Below are positions 49,001 through 61,000 of a DNA stretch of 64,000 nt, piece after piece (the first letter of the stretch is position 1; each line of letters begins with the position of its first letter). The notes below the pieces were generated by a model, which had not been told where the DNA came from, ran no database searches, and saw only the letters and a program-made list of their open reading frames with translations. Made by a program: the position numbers and the translations under genes. Source of the stretch: Sipunculus nudus (lineage: Eukaryota > Annelida > Sipuncula > Golfingiida > Sipunculidae); contig CM049309.1 of NCBI GenBank assembly GCA_026874595.1, forward strand, positions 23,875,033 through 23,939,032, given 5' to 3'.

Positions 49001-52000
49001 ATGGCCGGGATCTAATTTCTTGATGAGTGAAATCAAGTGGCGAGCGTAAACCCATCGTATGATTTTATAGGATATATCCGTTGTAAAGTTTTCACGTTAA
49101 GTTAGGGGTGACACAGACCATAAGTGAAACCCATGGCTTACATGCTGAGAGTCAACCCATGAACTCAAACCAACGTCTTACAAGCTGACAGTCAGAACAT
49201 AACTTAAACCCAGGAGTTACAAGCTGACAGTCAGACCTTGGGTCAAACCCAGGACATACAAGCTGACAGTACATTACAACCCCTATAAGACTTACATGCA
49301 GAGAGTCAACCCAAAAGTCAAATCCAGGACATAGAAGCTTACAGTCAGACCATAATGAAAACCAAGGACTTCCATACTAAAAGGCAACCCAAAACCTCAA
49401 ACCAAGGTCTTACAAGCTGACAGTCTGACCATAAGTCAAACCCTAGACATACAAGCTGACAGTTAGACCTAGGTCAAACACATGACTTACATGCTGAGAG
49501 TCAACCCATAAACTCAAACCAATGTCTTACAAGCTGACAGTCAGAACATTAGTCAAACCCAGTACTAACATGAAGAAAATCTACCCAAAAGTCAAACCCA
49601 GGACATACAAGCTGACAGTCAGACCATAAGTCAAACCCATGACTTACATGCTGAGAATCAACCCATAAACTCAAACCAACGTCTTACAAGCTGACAGTCA
49701 GACAATAAGTCAAACCCAGGACTAACATGAAGAAAATGTACCCAAAAGTCAAACCCAGGACCTACAAGCTTACAGTCAGACCATGATTGAAACCCATGAC
49801 TTGCATACCAACCCAAAACCTCAGACCAAGGTCTTACAAGCTGACAGACCATAAGTCAAACCCATGACTTACATGCAAAGAGTAAACCCATAAACTTAAA
49901 CCAAAGGAGTTACAAGCTGACAGTCAGACCTTGGGTCAAACCCAGGACATACAAGCTGACAGTACATTAAAACCCCTATAAGACTTACATCTAGAGAGTC
50001 AACTCAAAATTCAAAACCAGGACATAAAGCTGACAGTAAGACCATAATGGAAACCCAGGACTTGTGTATTAAGAGGCAACCCAAAACCTCAAACTAAGGT
50101 CATACAAGCTGACAGTCTGACCATAAGTCAAACCCAGGACATACAAGCTGACAGTCAGACCATAAGTCAAACCCATGACTTGCATGCTGAGAGTCAACCC
50201 ATAAACTCAAACCAACGTCTTACAAGCTGACAGTCAGCCATAATTCCAACCCCCAGGACTTACAAGCTGACAGTCAGACCTTAGGTCAAACCCAGGACAT
50301 ACAAGCTTACAGTACATTACAAGCCCTATAAGACTTACATGCAGAGAGTCAACCCAAAATTCAAAACCAGGACATAAAGCTGACAGTCAGACCATCATGG
50401 AAACCCAGGACTTACATGCTGACAGTCAGACCATAAGTCAAACCCAGGACATGCAAGTAGACAGTCAAACCATAAGTCAAACAAAGGACTTACAAGGTGA
50501 AGGTCAGACCATAAGTCAAACATGGGACTAACAAGCTGACAGTCAAACCATAAGTCAAACAAAGGACTTACAAGGTGAAGGTCAGACCATAAGTCAAACA
50601 TGGGACTAACAAGCTGACAGTAAAACCATAAGTCAGACAAAGGACTTACAAGGTGAAGGTCAGACCATAAGTCAAACATGGGACTAACAAGCTGACAGTA
50701 AAACAGTAAGTCAAACAAAGGACTTACAAGGTGTAGGTCAGACCATAAGTCAAACATGGGACTAACAAGCTGACAGTAAAACCATAAGTCAAACAAAGAA
50801 CTCACAAGGTGAAGGTCAGACCATAAGTCAAACATGGGACTAACAAGCTGACAGTAAAACCATAAGTCAGACAAAGGACTTACAAGGTGAAGGTCAGACC
50901 ATAAGTCAAACATGGGACTAACAAGCTGACAGTAAAACAGTAAGTCAAACAAAGGACTTACAAGGTGAAGGTCAGACCATAAGTCAAACATGGGACTAAC
51001 AAGCTGACAGTAAAACAGTAAGTCAAACAAAGGACTCACAAGGTGTAGGTCAGACCATAAGTCAAACATGGGACTAACAAGCGGACAGGAAAACAGTAAG
51101 TCAAACAAAGGACTCACAAGGTGAAGGTCAGACCATAAGTCAAACATGAGACTAACACGGTGAAGGTCAGACCATAAGTCAAACATGGGACTAACAAGCT
51201 GACAGTAAAACCATAAGTCAGACAAAGGACTTACAAGGTGAAGGTCAGACCATAAGTCAAACATGGGACTAACAAGCTGACAGTAAAACAGTAAGTCAAA
51301 CAAAGGACTCACAAGGTGAAGGTCAGACCATAAGTCAAACATGGGACTAACAAGCTGACAGTAAACCATAAGTCAGACAAAGGACTTACAAGGTGAAGGT
51401 CAGACCATAAGTCAAACATGGGACTAACAAGCTGACAGTAAAACAGTAAGTCAAACAAAGGACTCACAAGGTGAAGGTCAGACCATAAGTCAAACATGGG
51501 ACTAACAAGCTGACAGTAAAACAGTAAGTCAAACAAAGGACTTACAAGGTGAAGGTCAGACCATAAGTCAAACATGGGACTAACAAGCTGACAGTAAAAC
51601 CATAAGTCAGACAAAGAACTCACAAGGTGAAGGTCAGACCATAAGTCAAACATGGGACTAACAAGCTGACAGTAAAACCATAAGTCAGACAAAGAACTCA
51701 CAAGGTGAAGGTCAGACCATAAGTCAAACATGGGACTAACAAGCTGACAGTAAAACCATAAGTCAGACAAAGGACTTACAAGGTGAAGGTCAGACCATAA
51801 GTCAAACATGGGACTAACAAGCTGACAGTAAAACAGTAAGTCAAACAAAGGACTCACAAGGTGAAGGTCAGACCATAAGTCAAACATGGGACTAACAAGC
51901 TGACAGTAAAACCATAAGTCAGACAAAGAACTCACAAGGTGAAGGACAGACCATAAGTCAAACATGGGACTAACAAGCTGACAGTAAAACCATAAGTCAG

Positions 52001-55000
52001 ACAAAGGACTTACAAGGTGAAGGTCAGACCATAAGTCAAACATGGGACTAACAAGCTGACAGTAAAACCATAAGTCAGACAAAGGACTCACAAGGTGAAG
52101 GTCAGACCATAAGTCAAACATTGGACTAACAAGCTGACAGTAAAACCATAAGTCAGACAAAGGACTTACAAGGTGAAGGTCAAACCATAAGTCAAACATG
52201 GGACTAACAAGCTGACAGTAAAACCATAAGTCAGACAAAGGACTTACAAGGTGAAGGTCAGACCATAAGTCAAACATGGGACTAACAAGCTGACAGTTTA
52301 ACCATAAGTCAGACAAAGGACTCACAAGGTGAAGGTCAGACCATAAGTCAAACATGGGACTAACAAGCTGACAGTAAAACCATAAGTCAAACAAAGAACT
52401 TACAAGGTGAAGGTCAGACCATAAGTCAAACATGGGACTAACAAGCTGACAGTAAAACAGTAAGTCAAACAAAGGACTTACAAGGTGTAGGTCAGACCAT
52501 AAGTCAAACATGGGACTAACAAGCTGACAGTAAAACCATAAGTCAGACAAAGGACTTACAAGGTGAAGGTCAGACCATAAGTCAAACATGGGACTAACAA
52601 GCTGACAGTAAAACCATAAGTCAGACAAAGGACTCACAAGGTGAAGGTCAGACCATAAGTCAAACATTGGACTAACAAGCTGACAGTAAAACCATAAGTC
52701 AGACAAAGGACTTACAAGGTGAAGGTCAAACCATAAGTCAAACATGGGACTAACAAGCTGACAGTAAAACCATAAGTCAGACAAAGGACTTACAAGGTGA
52801 AGGTCAGACCATAAGTCAAACATGGGACTAACAAGCTGACAGTAAAACCATAAGTCAAACAAAGAACTTACAAGGTGAAGGTCAGACCATAAGTCAAACA
52901 TGGGACTAACAAGCTGACAGTAAAACAGTAAGTCAAACAAAGGACTTACAAGGTGTAGGTCAGACCATAAGTCAAACATGGGACTAACAAGCTGACAGTA
53001 AAACCATAAGTCAGACAAAGGACTTACAAGGTGAAGGTCAGACCATAAGTCAAACATGGGACTAACAAGCTGACAGTAAAACCATAAGTCAGACAAAGGA
53101 CTCACAAGGTGAAGGTCAGACCATAAGTCAGACATGGGAGTAACAAGCTGACAGTAAAACAGTAAGTCAAACAAAGGACTTACAAGGTGAAGGTCAGACC
53201 ATAAGTCAAACATGGGACTAACAAGCTGACAGTTTAACCATAAGTCAAACAAAGGACTTACAAGGTGAAGGTCAAACCATAAGTCAAATAAAGGACCTGC
53301 ACAAAAGTCACAATTCTGGTCACCAACTAGGAAAGACTAGCTGAGATTTAAACTGGACTCTAGCATGGTCACAAACCAGGAGAAACTCCCGGGCAGTTAA
53401 TCCCTGCAATCCCTGTCATACACAAGGACAGTGCAGCACATAAGTTACACCATACAGGTATATTCAAACAGTATAATACATAAATATACAGTGTGAGAGA
53501 TCTGACCATAAAGTCTCCAGTCCATCTGGTCTGGCACATCAGACATGCGGTAGTGTTCTTTATGGAAGGCCAGGCCCCCGTTGTATCCTGGAGTATGTCT
53601 GTAGCCGTTCATCACCTTCATCTCCTCGTCACTGTGGTCTGCCAGGTGGTTTACAGCCAGAGTGAAGCCCAATGCCTGGCGGTTCTTAGAGCTGATAAAC
53701 CTGATGTCAAATAAACAGTATTAGTTAAAAAACTCAACATTCACTCCAGAAAAGATATTTATTTTTAGTTTTCCATAAAGAGTGATATTTTACGTTTAAA
53801 AATATTTGTTCATTTTATAACAGCTTGTTTTGAAAAAAATGAGAAGTCATCTTACCTTGGGGTAATAGACTCCATCAATTCTTCTCATCTTTGCTTGGCA
53901 AACCAATAACTAAATCATGATAGACTTAAGAAAACCCCAGCCAGGTTAGGTTGTACAGCAAGAGGATCATTTGTTGCAGAGAAGTAGAATTAATAATATA
54001 GTTGAAGCTTTGAAATATAACTATCTATATTGTATACACCATACACTGCCACCAATAACTTGGCATAATGTACTGTTAAACAAGAATAATGAAAAACTTA
54101 AACATAAACTGCAAACACTATTTGAACTTAATCACAATATCTGATTAAAAAGAATTATGGGCCATAAATTACTATAAGATATCTGTTAATTCTGGTGTAT
54201 ACATTTTGCTTCTGATTTTGTTTACTATAACGTGATGAATTACCTGACATTTTGCCTGAAGATGTGTTTTCTTTCTTCATGCTCTTGCTGGTTTTTGTAC
54301 TTTTTATCGTGCTTGGCCTTGAAGTGGTTGAACATATCATGTGTGTGTGAGTCATCATGGCTGATGTATTCCTGCATCGGGTTCATTGTGATGCTTTCCT
54401 CAACTCCGGGTCCCGGAAAGCCAGAACAAGGCATTGCTGCAAAATGATATTCTTAGGTCTCAATCCTCTAATGAAAACTGTCACAACAGTATTGTTAAAA
54501 TTAATGAGATCTGATTACATAAAATGTAATATCTATTGTTTGAGTAATTGTCAGTCACCTACCATTTTCTATCGCTGATAACTGAGAGGTTACTGCTTAC
54601 TTATGTTCAACTATCATTTAGAAGTTATACATGATGCAAAGTCAAATCCAGTGGTGTCAACTCTCTTTTAAATTTTCACCTCTGACCATTTCAACTTTGA
54701 AACAATGCGGTCTGATTTAATATTCCTCCAGAAAATCATGCTATAATATCATTTCTGCTAATATGATTATAACATATAAAAAGGAACAAGATTTTACCAT
54801 TCTTTTCAGCTTGCACCTTTCACCAGTGTAAGCTGTCAATATACTGCAAGTGACTTTGCATGAACTGACAAGACATGAACTCACAGACTTTGAATTTATC
54901 TGGTTTGAGCTGCGTCAGCTTGTAGTTGGTGTAGTCCAGGTAGTACTTGTCATAGTGTGAGCCCAGCAAGGTGTCGTACCCCATCATCTCGTACCGCTTG

Positions 55001-58000
55001 GGTTTGTTCCCGTTCTTTGTCACGTACATGGTATATGTGTTCTTCTTGAGTTCCTTCATTTCTATTTTTTGCCACACATTGCAGCTCTCCCCATCAAAGT
55101 CATCTGTACCAATAAGCTGGGAGAAAACATGCAACAGTTTAATGGCAATATCAAATGTCCTACAGCCAAAAGTTATATGAGATATCATGTGTCACACAGT
55201 CAGGGGTAAGATCAGTCACATATTTAGAGATATGTCACACCAAGAAATTATCAGTCACACTGTTAGAGGTATGTGTCATTCAGTCAATCACAATGATATC
55301 ATCTGGCATATATTATGTATCACAAAAAATATTAACAGTCACACTGTTAGAGGTATGTGTCATTCAGTCAGTCACAATGATATCATCTGCTATATATTAT
55401 CTTGAGACAGATCAAAGGCATTCAAAGCCAAATTACATTACAATGAAAATAATGAAAGTATTATTTTGTTCAATCTACCAATATTTTGTGTGGTGAGAAA
55501 TAAATCTCTGTACAGTCATCAAAGACATAACATGCTCATCTTTGGCAAATTAAATCTCTGAACAACTGGTCAGATCAAAGGTTTAAAATCTACCCTCTCC
55601 CCTGCAAAGTCGATGGTAGGGAATGGTTACCTTGAAACCTGTCAGGTCTGGGAGTATGCTCTGGATGGTGTAGGTGTTGTTCTCAGTGCCGTTTGACAAG
55701 AAGCAATCCTTCACATTCAGAACAGTGTCATTAGATACGTAGGCAACTTTCTTGGCTGAACCAAAATTACCCTTACTGGCCCCATACTGGTAGGTCTCCA
55801 CCAAACCTGAAATAGAATTTCATATAGAGAAACCATTTTAATGTCTTACTGATTATCAGGACACAGGTTATAAAACTCTCAAAATCTGTGCTTGAGAAAT
55901 TCAATATTTCCTATTTTTATCATTTACATAAAGATTATATGGTTTTCTCCTTTCTTTGTGTGCTGTGAATAATATTTGTATTTTTATTAATTATAATCAA
56001 TTGAATAAGTACAATATTAAAATTATGATTAAAATTCACAAGTAATACAAGGGTTGTGGCAATTGGCTGATGAGCATCACCTGAAATATGATGGTCTAAT
56101 AATACTAATATAAAATTAAAAAATTAGGAGAAAGGCAACAAAAAGACAGGGTCAATACTGTGGCTCAGTTAATCTGCATAGTTAAGCATATTATAGGCAA
56201 TGGTGTGGAGCACCTGAACTGACAGCATGAGATTCAGTTGTGTCTAACCATTGAAATGCTTTTCAGAGAGAGATACATACCTGCGTAATAGTCAATGCGG
56301 CTCATGTTGAGATTTTCACTGTAAAAGGCCATGAACGGTTCCTTGATTTCAGCATATGGCAGCTGTAGCAGACCCTCCACAATGTAACTCTTGCCCCATG
56401 TTGGTGGTGATGCTCCATTGACCAGACTTATCACACCTATAAACATTTAAACATTATAAAACAAACAAACACAATACACAAGGGACCTATGGGAAACAAG
56501 GAAAGTTGAGCCTTGTCTCATACACTGCCAGTGGATGAAGCTGTTAAAGGACAGCAAGAATCGCAAATTCAAAGACAATCCATGTAATAATTAATGAAAA
56601 ATATATCATTTTGTATGACATTTTTACCCAAAATAGAAATTTAATTGAAGTGAAACTTTTCAACTGTTATTAGCATTTCTTATGAACTGGCTGGCTACAG
56701 TGATAAGATTACAAAGATACACTGGTCTGTTAACAATAAATCCCAAAACTGAGATATTTTGTGACTTTTTTTACAATTATTCATTACCTCGATTCATCTA
56801 GTTGCCTAATCTGAAGAATCTATTGATTGTTTTGTGGCATTTATTGATTGTTCAGCTTACAGTTTGTAAAAATGAGGTCATAGTGATACAATGGGGGAGG
56901 GGGGGATAGTGGCCTTGACTTAATGTTGTTTCATCCAGGATCAAATAAATTGAAACAAAATTAAAAGTCTGTGGATTCAATGGTTAAAACTTTGTTTCTT
57001 CCGGTTTTTAGTGTAAAGGGTTATCAAATTGCCCTTTTAACAGATGGGTAAACAGACAGGGACAAAGGTAATTGCTATAGTTCACTTAACTTATTTTTAT
57101 AGTTGCCTGATAAACAACATCAAAATACCATTAAACTGTTGTACACATCATATAACTGAAGCATGTGAGAGATAACAATGAAATATGCTCAGCTTATGCA
57201 ACATAATTACTGTCATTTTCAGCAAATAATGTACATAAAATCCCCATCTGTGTTTATTTATTTATCAACAAAGCTGTTAGGCGAAGCATCATGTTTATCA
57301 GTGCACAAATGAAACCATTAGATCAATATCCTCATGGAAATTATTGGTCACATGCGGAAAGTTTGTGTGTTTGGCTCTGGCAATTGATAAAGTGGAAAAG
57401 ACACCATCACAAAATCTTACAGAAGATCTCTCATGTGTGAGCACATTCTTCAGAATAAATATGACCAATCATGATTAACTGGGATTTATCAGATAAATCC
57501 ATCTTGATTTCAGTATTTGGGATTTAAAAAAAGCTTGATGTAATTCTTTTTCTTGTGTAGCTGACTGACCTTGATTAAGGGATAATTATGGTCAACATTA
57601 CTACTGCAGTCAATAATTTTGATGTTGATGTGAAACACCATGAACAAACCCTGCTGCCATATTTTACATGTAGTTAAACAGGGTTGGGGACAGGTACATG
57701 CAACAATACCTTAGTACAGGAACAGGTCAAGGTGCAGCATTTTTGTAGAGTACCTACGGTAGGTACAGGTACTTTGAAAAGTACCTAGGTACAGGTACAT
57801 TTTAAAGGCATTTGAACTTATCATAATTTCATAAATTTCATATAGATTTGCAATAAAATTTTATTGTATAATGGCAGAATATATATTATTAAAAAGTATT
57901 AAATAATCACTCTCTATATCTTCATAAAAAATAGGCCTTGCAAATAGACTGGACTGCCTTTAGTAAAAGTGAGAGATTATGATGTTGAGCCAAGAGTTCA

Positions 58001-61000
58001 GGTAAATAACATGTCTTTTCTTCACTTCTTCATTTACTCTTCACAAGTGTTCTGTGTACACACTAGACAACTATCTACATGGGGCATGTGGGCATATCAT
58101 TTGTTGGTTGCCCTTTACTTATGAGGATTATGCCACAATGGAGTTCCTGTTTAAAGGCTGGAAGTATACCACCTTGCCCGCCCACCTAGCCCACTCAACT
58201 TCAAAAGCAGAGGGGATGAATGCTTGGTAATTACCCTTGCTTGAGATAGGTATCTGCTCTGAAAGGGTTGACAGCTTTGTACATGCAGTTGACCCAAGCC
58301 TGGTGTTCATTTCAAGTTTCACACATGTACCTTATTCTAGGTACAGGTACTTTTGCTCCAGGTACAGGTACAAGTACAAGGTACTTCCTACTCATGACTA
58401 CTCAGGTACAGGTACTCTGAATAGTGTACCTAGGTACAGGTACAAGTACCTGGCCCCATCCCTGTAGTTAAACTGTCAAGAAATAAGTAGCTCAAAATAA
58501 TTTCACCTTTTTTACTGGGAATTTTTAAAAGTTCTAGGCCAGAAATCTGGGGGAACTGCAGATGAGATGGATGTATTTTAATCAGATCATGTTTGTTTGA
58601 TTTTTGCTGACAGCATTTAACGTTTTGCTTACAATTAAGTAAAACTTTCAATAATTATCAGAGCTTACACTTTTCATTCAACCTTTTTTCACAGAGTGAT
58701 GACGTTGAAGCTGATATGTCCGCATCATGACATGTAAGCACCATGTGGTGTTTGACAAAGCAGCCACTGACATGAAACCAATTGATAAATGACGTGTTAT
58801 CCCTGACTTTCATCTCTGGATAAAATTGTTTCTTCACATTATGTGTTTATTTTTACTGTACTAAATATTACTAGTTTTCAGTATTGCAATTCAAATTTGA
58901 TAACAACTTTAACAAGTACTGGCATGGGAAACTGTACATGAGTCCACTGATACCCAAGACATAAATGAGACCCTGTAAAATGTTTGAAAATGCAAAAATT
59001 GTAAATATTCCAGCTAATGAATCTAAAGCCAGCCACAGTATTCCTTATGATTGCATTCCTCTTATACATGCTTATGTGTGAGCACCAATTTATATATAAA
59101 TATCTTTTTTCAAACTGTAACATATCTTTTAGCTATGTTATATAATCTGTAACAGCTAATCCACATAGCCTTTACATTAAATCCTGATTGTGCAATGTTG
59201 CTTGGATGGCTGCCAAAGTATAATAACTCTGAATGCTAAATAGGTAGCATTAAAAGATACTTTAGAAGAGCTGCCCGGCACATGCATATTGAATTTGATA
59301 TATAATCACTGTTACATTATATTTCATAAACTTTTGAATACATGACCTCTTATATTTGGTTGGAATATTGGAATGTAATGTTTATACTATAATGTTTTAT
59401 ATGTTTATTGCCATTAACGGAGGAATCAAGTCTGGACTTGGACAGATCTAATGAATAGGAAAAGATAAACAAGGGACCTAAGGGTCACTGTGCTCAGCTG
59501 ACGTTAACCTTGAAGGTAAAAATCTAAAATAATATAAAATGGAGATAAAGTGTAAGAGGAAGAGGTAATAAAGGCCATGGTTGGTTTATATGATTGGTTT
59601 GTATTGATGAGCAAGAAATTGTTGCAAATAATATTTTGTGACCTGACCATGTGTTTCCTAATGTTGAAACTGAAGCATATGAGCAGTTTGTGAACAAATG
59701 ATCTGTACAATTACCATATCATTAGTTGGCTTTTCGATTAACTGTTGACAATTCAGTAGTTTACACATTTGTTCAATCGAATCTTTTTTTTGTATAATAT
59801 ATATTATTAAATATGTTTTTTATGAAATGTACACAGTTGAAATATAACTAATTAACAACATAAAAAATGGCAAACAAAGCCTGATCTCAAATTCTGCTGA
59901 TGCAGGATAATAATGAACAAATGTTTGTAATAAATCCTCATTTTTTTATCACATCAATTTCTTTTTTAATTTAAGTTTATATTTCTATACATTTTCAATA
60001 TAACATATATATCTGAATATAAAAGTTGATTCATAATTCTCAATTGCATCATCATAAATCTCAATCTTGTCAGATAACACCACATCATGTATACAAATGT
60101 TTATTTATTTTTTACCACAAAAATATATCTTTTAAATCTGCAAAACAATAAATATCTAAAAAAAATACTTGATTTAAATTTCACAGTTTTTAATTGTGTC
60201 TTTATTTATCCATAATGTGCTTCATATTTTATCATAATTTAAGCATACTGATGGGTTCCATTATGACTGGTAAAATCATTTAAAAGAAAAATGATTTCTT
60301 TAAAAATGCTACATTACACAACATTGCATCTTCTGGATTACACCTTGAATTACTTTTTCAAGGAAAGTTTTTGCATATCACAGTGGAAACAGCATTACAA
60401 TTAAGGAGATACAGTGAAAACAATAACAATACTGCATAACACTTGGTGGGTTGGGTTTGCGGGGGGGGGGGGGGGGGTGATTGGGGTGGTGATATGAGAA
60501 TAACTGTACACCTGTCACAGCAGGGGATCTCCCCCAGTGACTGTTACAAATCAGAAACCCTGGCATAGCTGACTTCCAGTGACCTGGAGTGGGACCCTGC
60601 ATCTGTAATCTGTAATCAAAGCAAATGACTACAATAGAGCCTCAAGAAAAAAATCAATAACTAGCTTAATTTTCAAGCTTTTACTTCCAAATTTCAGATT
60701 TAAACAAATTAAATATTTATGTTTACATGCTGTGAAAATTAAATCAATGGTACTTACAGGAAAAAAACGTGCCATGGTCAAAGTTGGGCAAAATATAAGG
60801 TACTGATTTTATTTTTATGCTAATTACTTAAAAAATTTACAAAATTCAGATCTAATTTTGGGTAAACAATTGAATCTTAATTAAACATAGTTATATACTT
60901 AGGAAAATAGACTCTAGTTTCAAAATTTTTCATGTTAAGTGAGTAAATATTTTTCCTGATTTTTTACAAAGTCCATTATGTTTGGGCCCATAACTTAAAG

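Larger units (their letters stand above)
41589..49113 (+). mobile_element. Ty3/gypsy-type LTR retrotransposon with INT before RT (Gmr1-like), degenerate coding region
   Basis: This is a 7.5-kb element in intron 6 of the protease gene, antisense to it. It has LTRs with TGTCACC...GGTGACA ends, a 5-bp target duplication CAGAC at 41584-41588 and 49114-49118, a candidate primer-binding site, a polypurine tract, Gag with a CCHC zinc knuckle, a protease, integrase, reverse transcriptase and RNase H. The pol order is PR-INT-RT-RH, the Ty1/copia-like order known in the Gmr1 group of Ty3/gypsy elements. The reading frame is broken by stops at 45196, 45744 and 47211 and by a deletion with frame change near 45369. 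The LTRs differ by only four substitutions and one 18-bp indel by eye, so the insertion is recent although the copy is not autonomous. Confidence 0.93.

Noticed and set aside
50395-53252. Two very long minus-strand ORFs (324 and 647 codons) with a 26-residue repeat
   Set aside because: They are produced by a 78-bp tandem array whose length is a multiple of three. The frames are offset by a 1-nt deletion, lie inside an intron, and have no start context, domain or splice signals.
41101-53290. CRISPR-like direct repeats
   Set aside because: The units are contiguous tandem repeats without unique spacers, in a eukaryotic intron.
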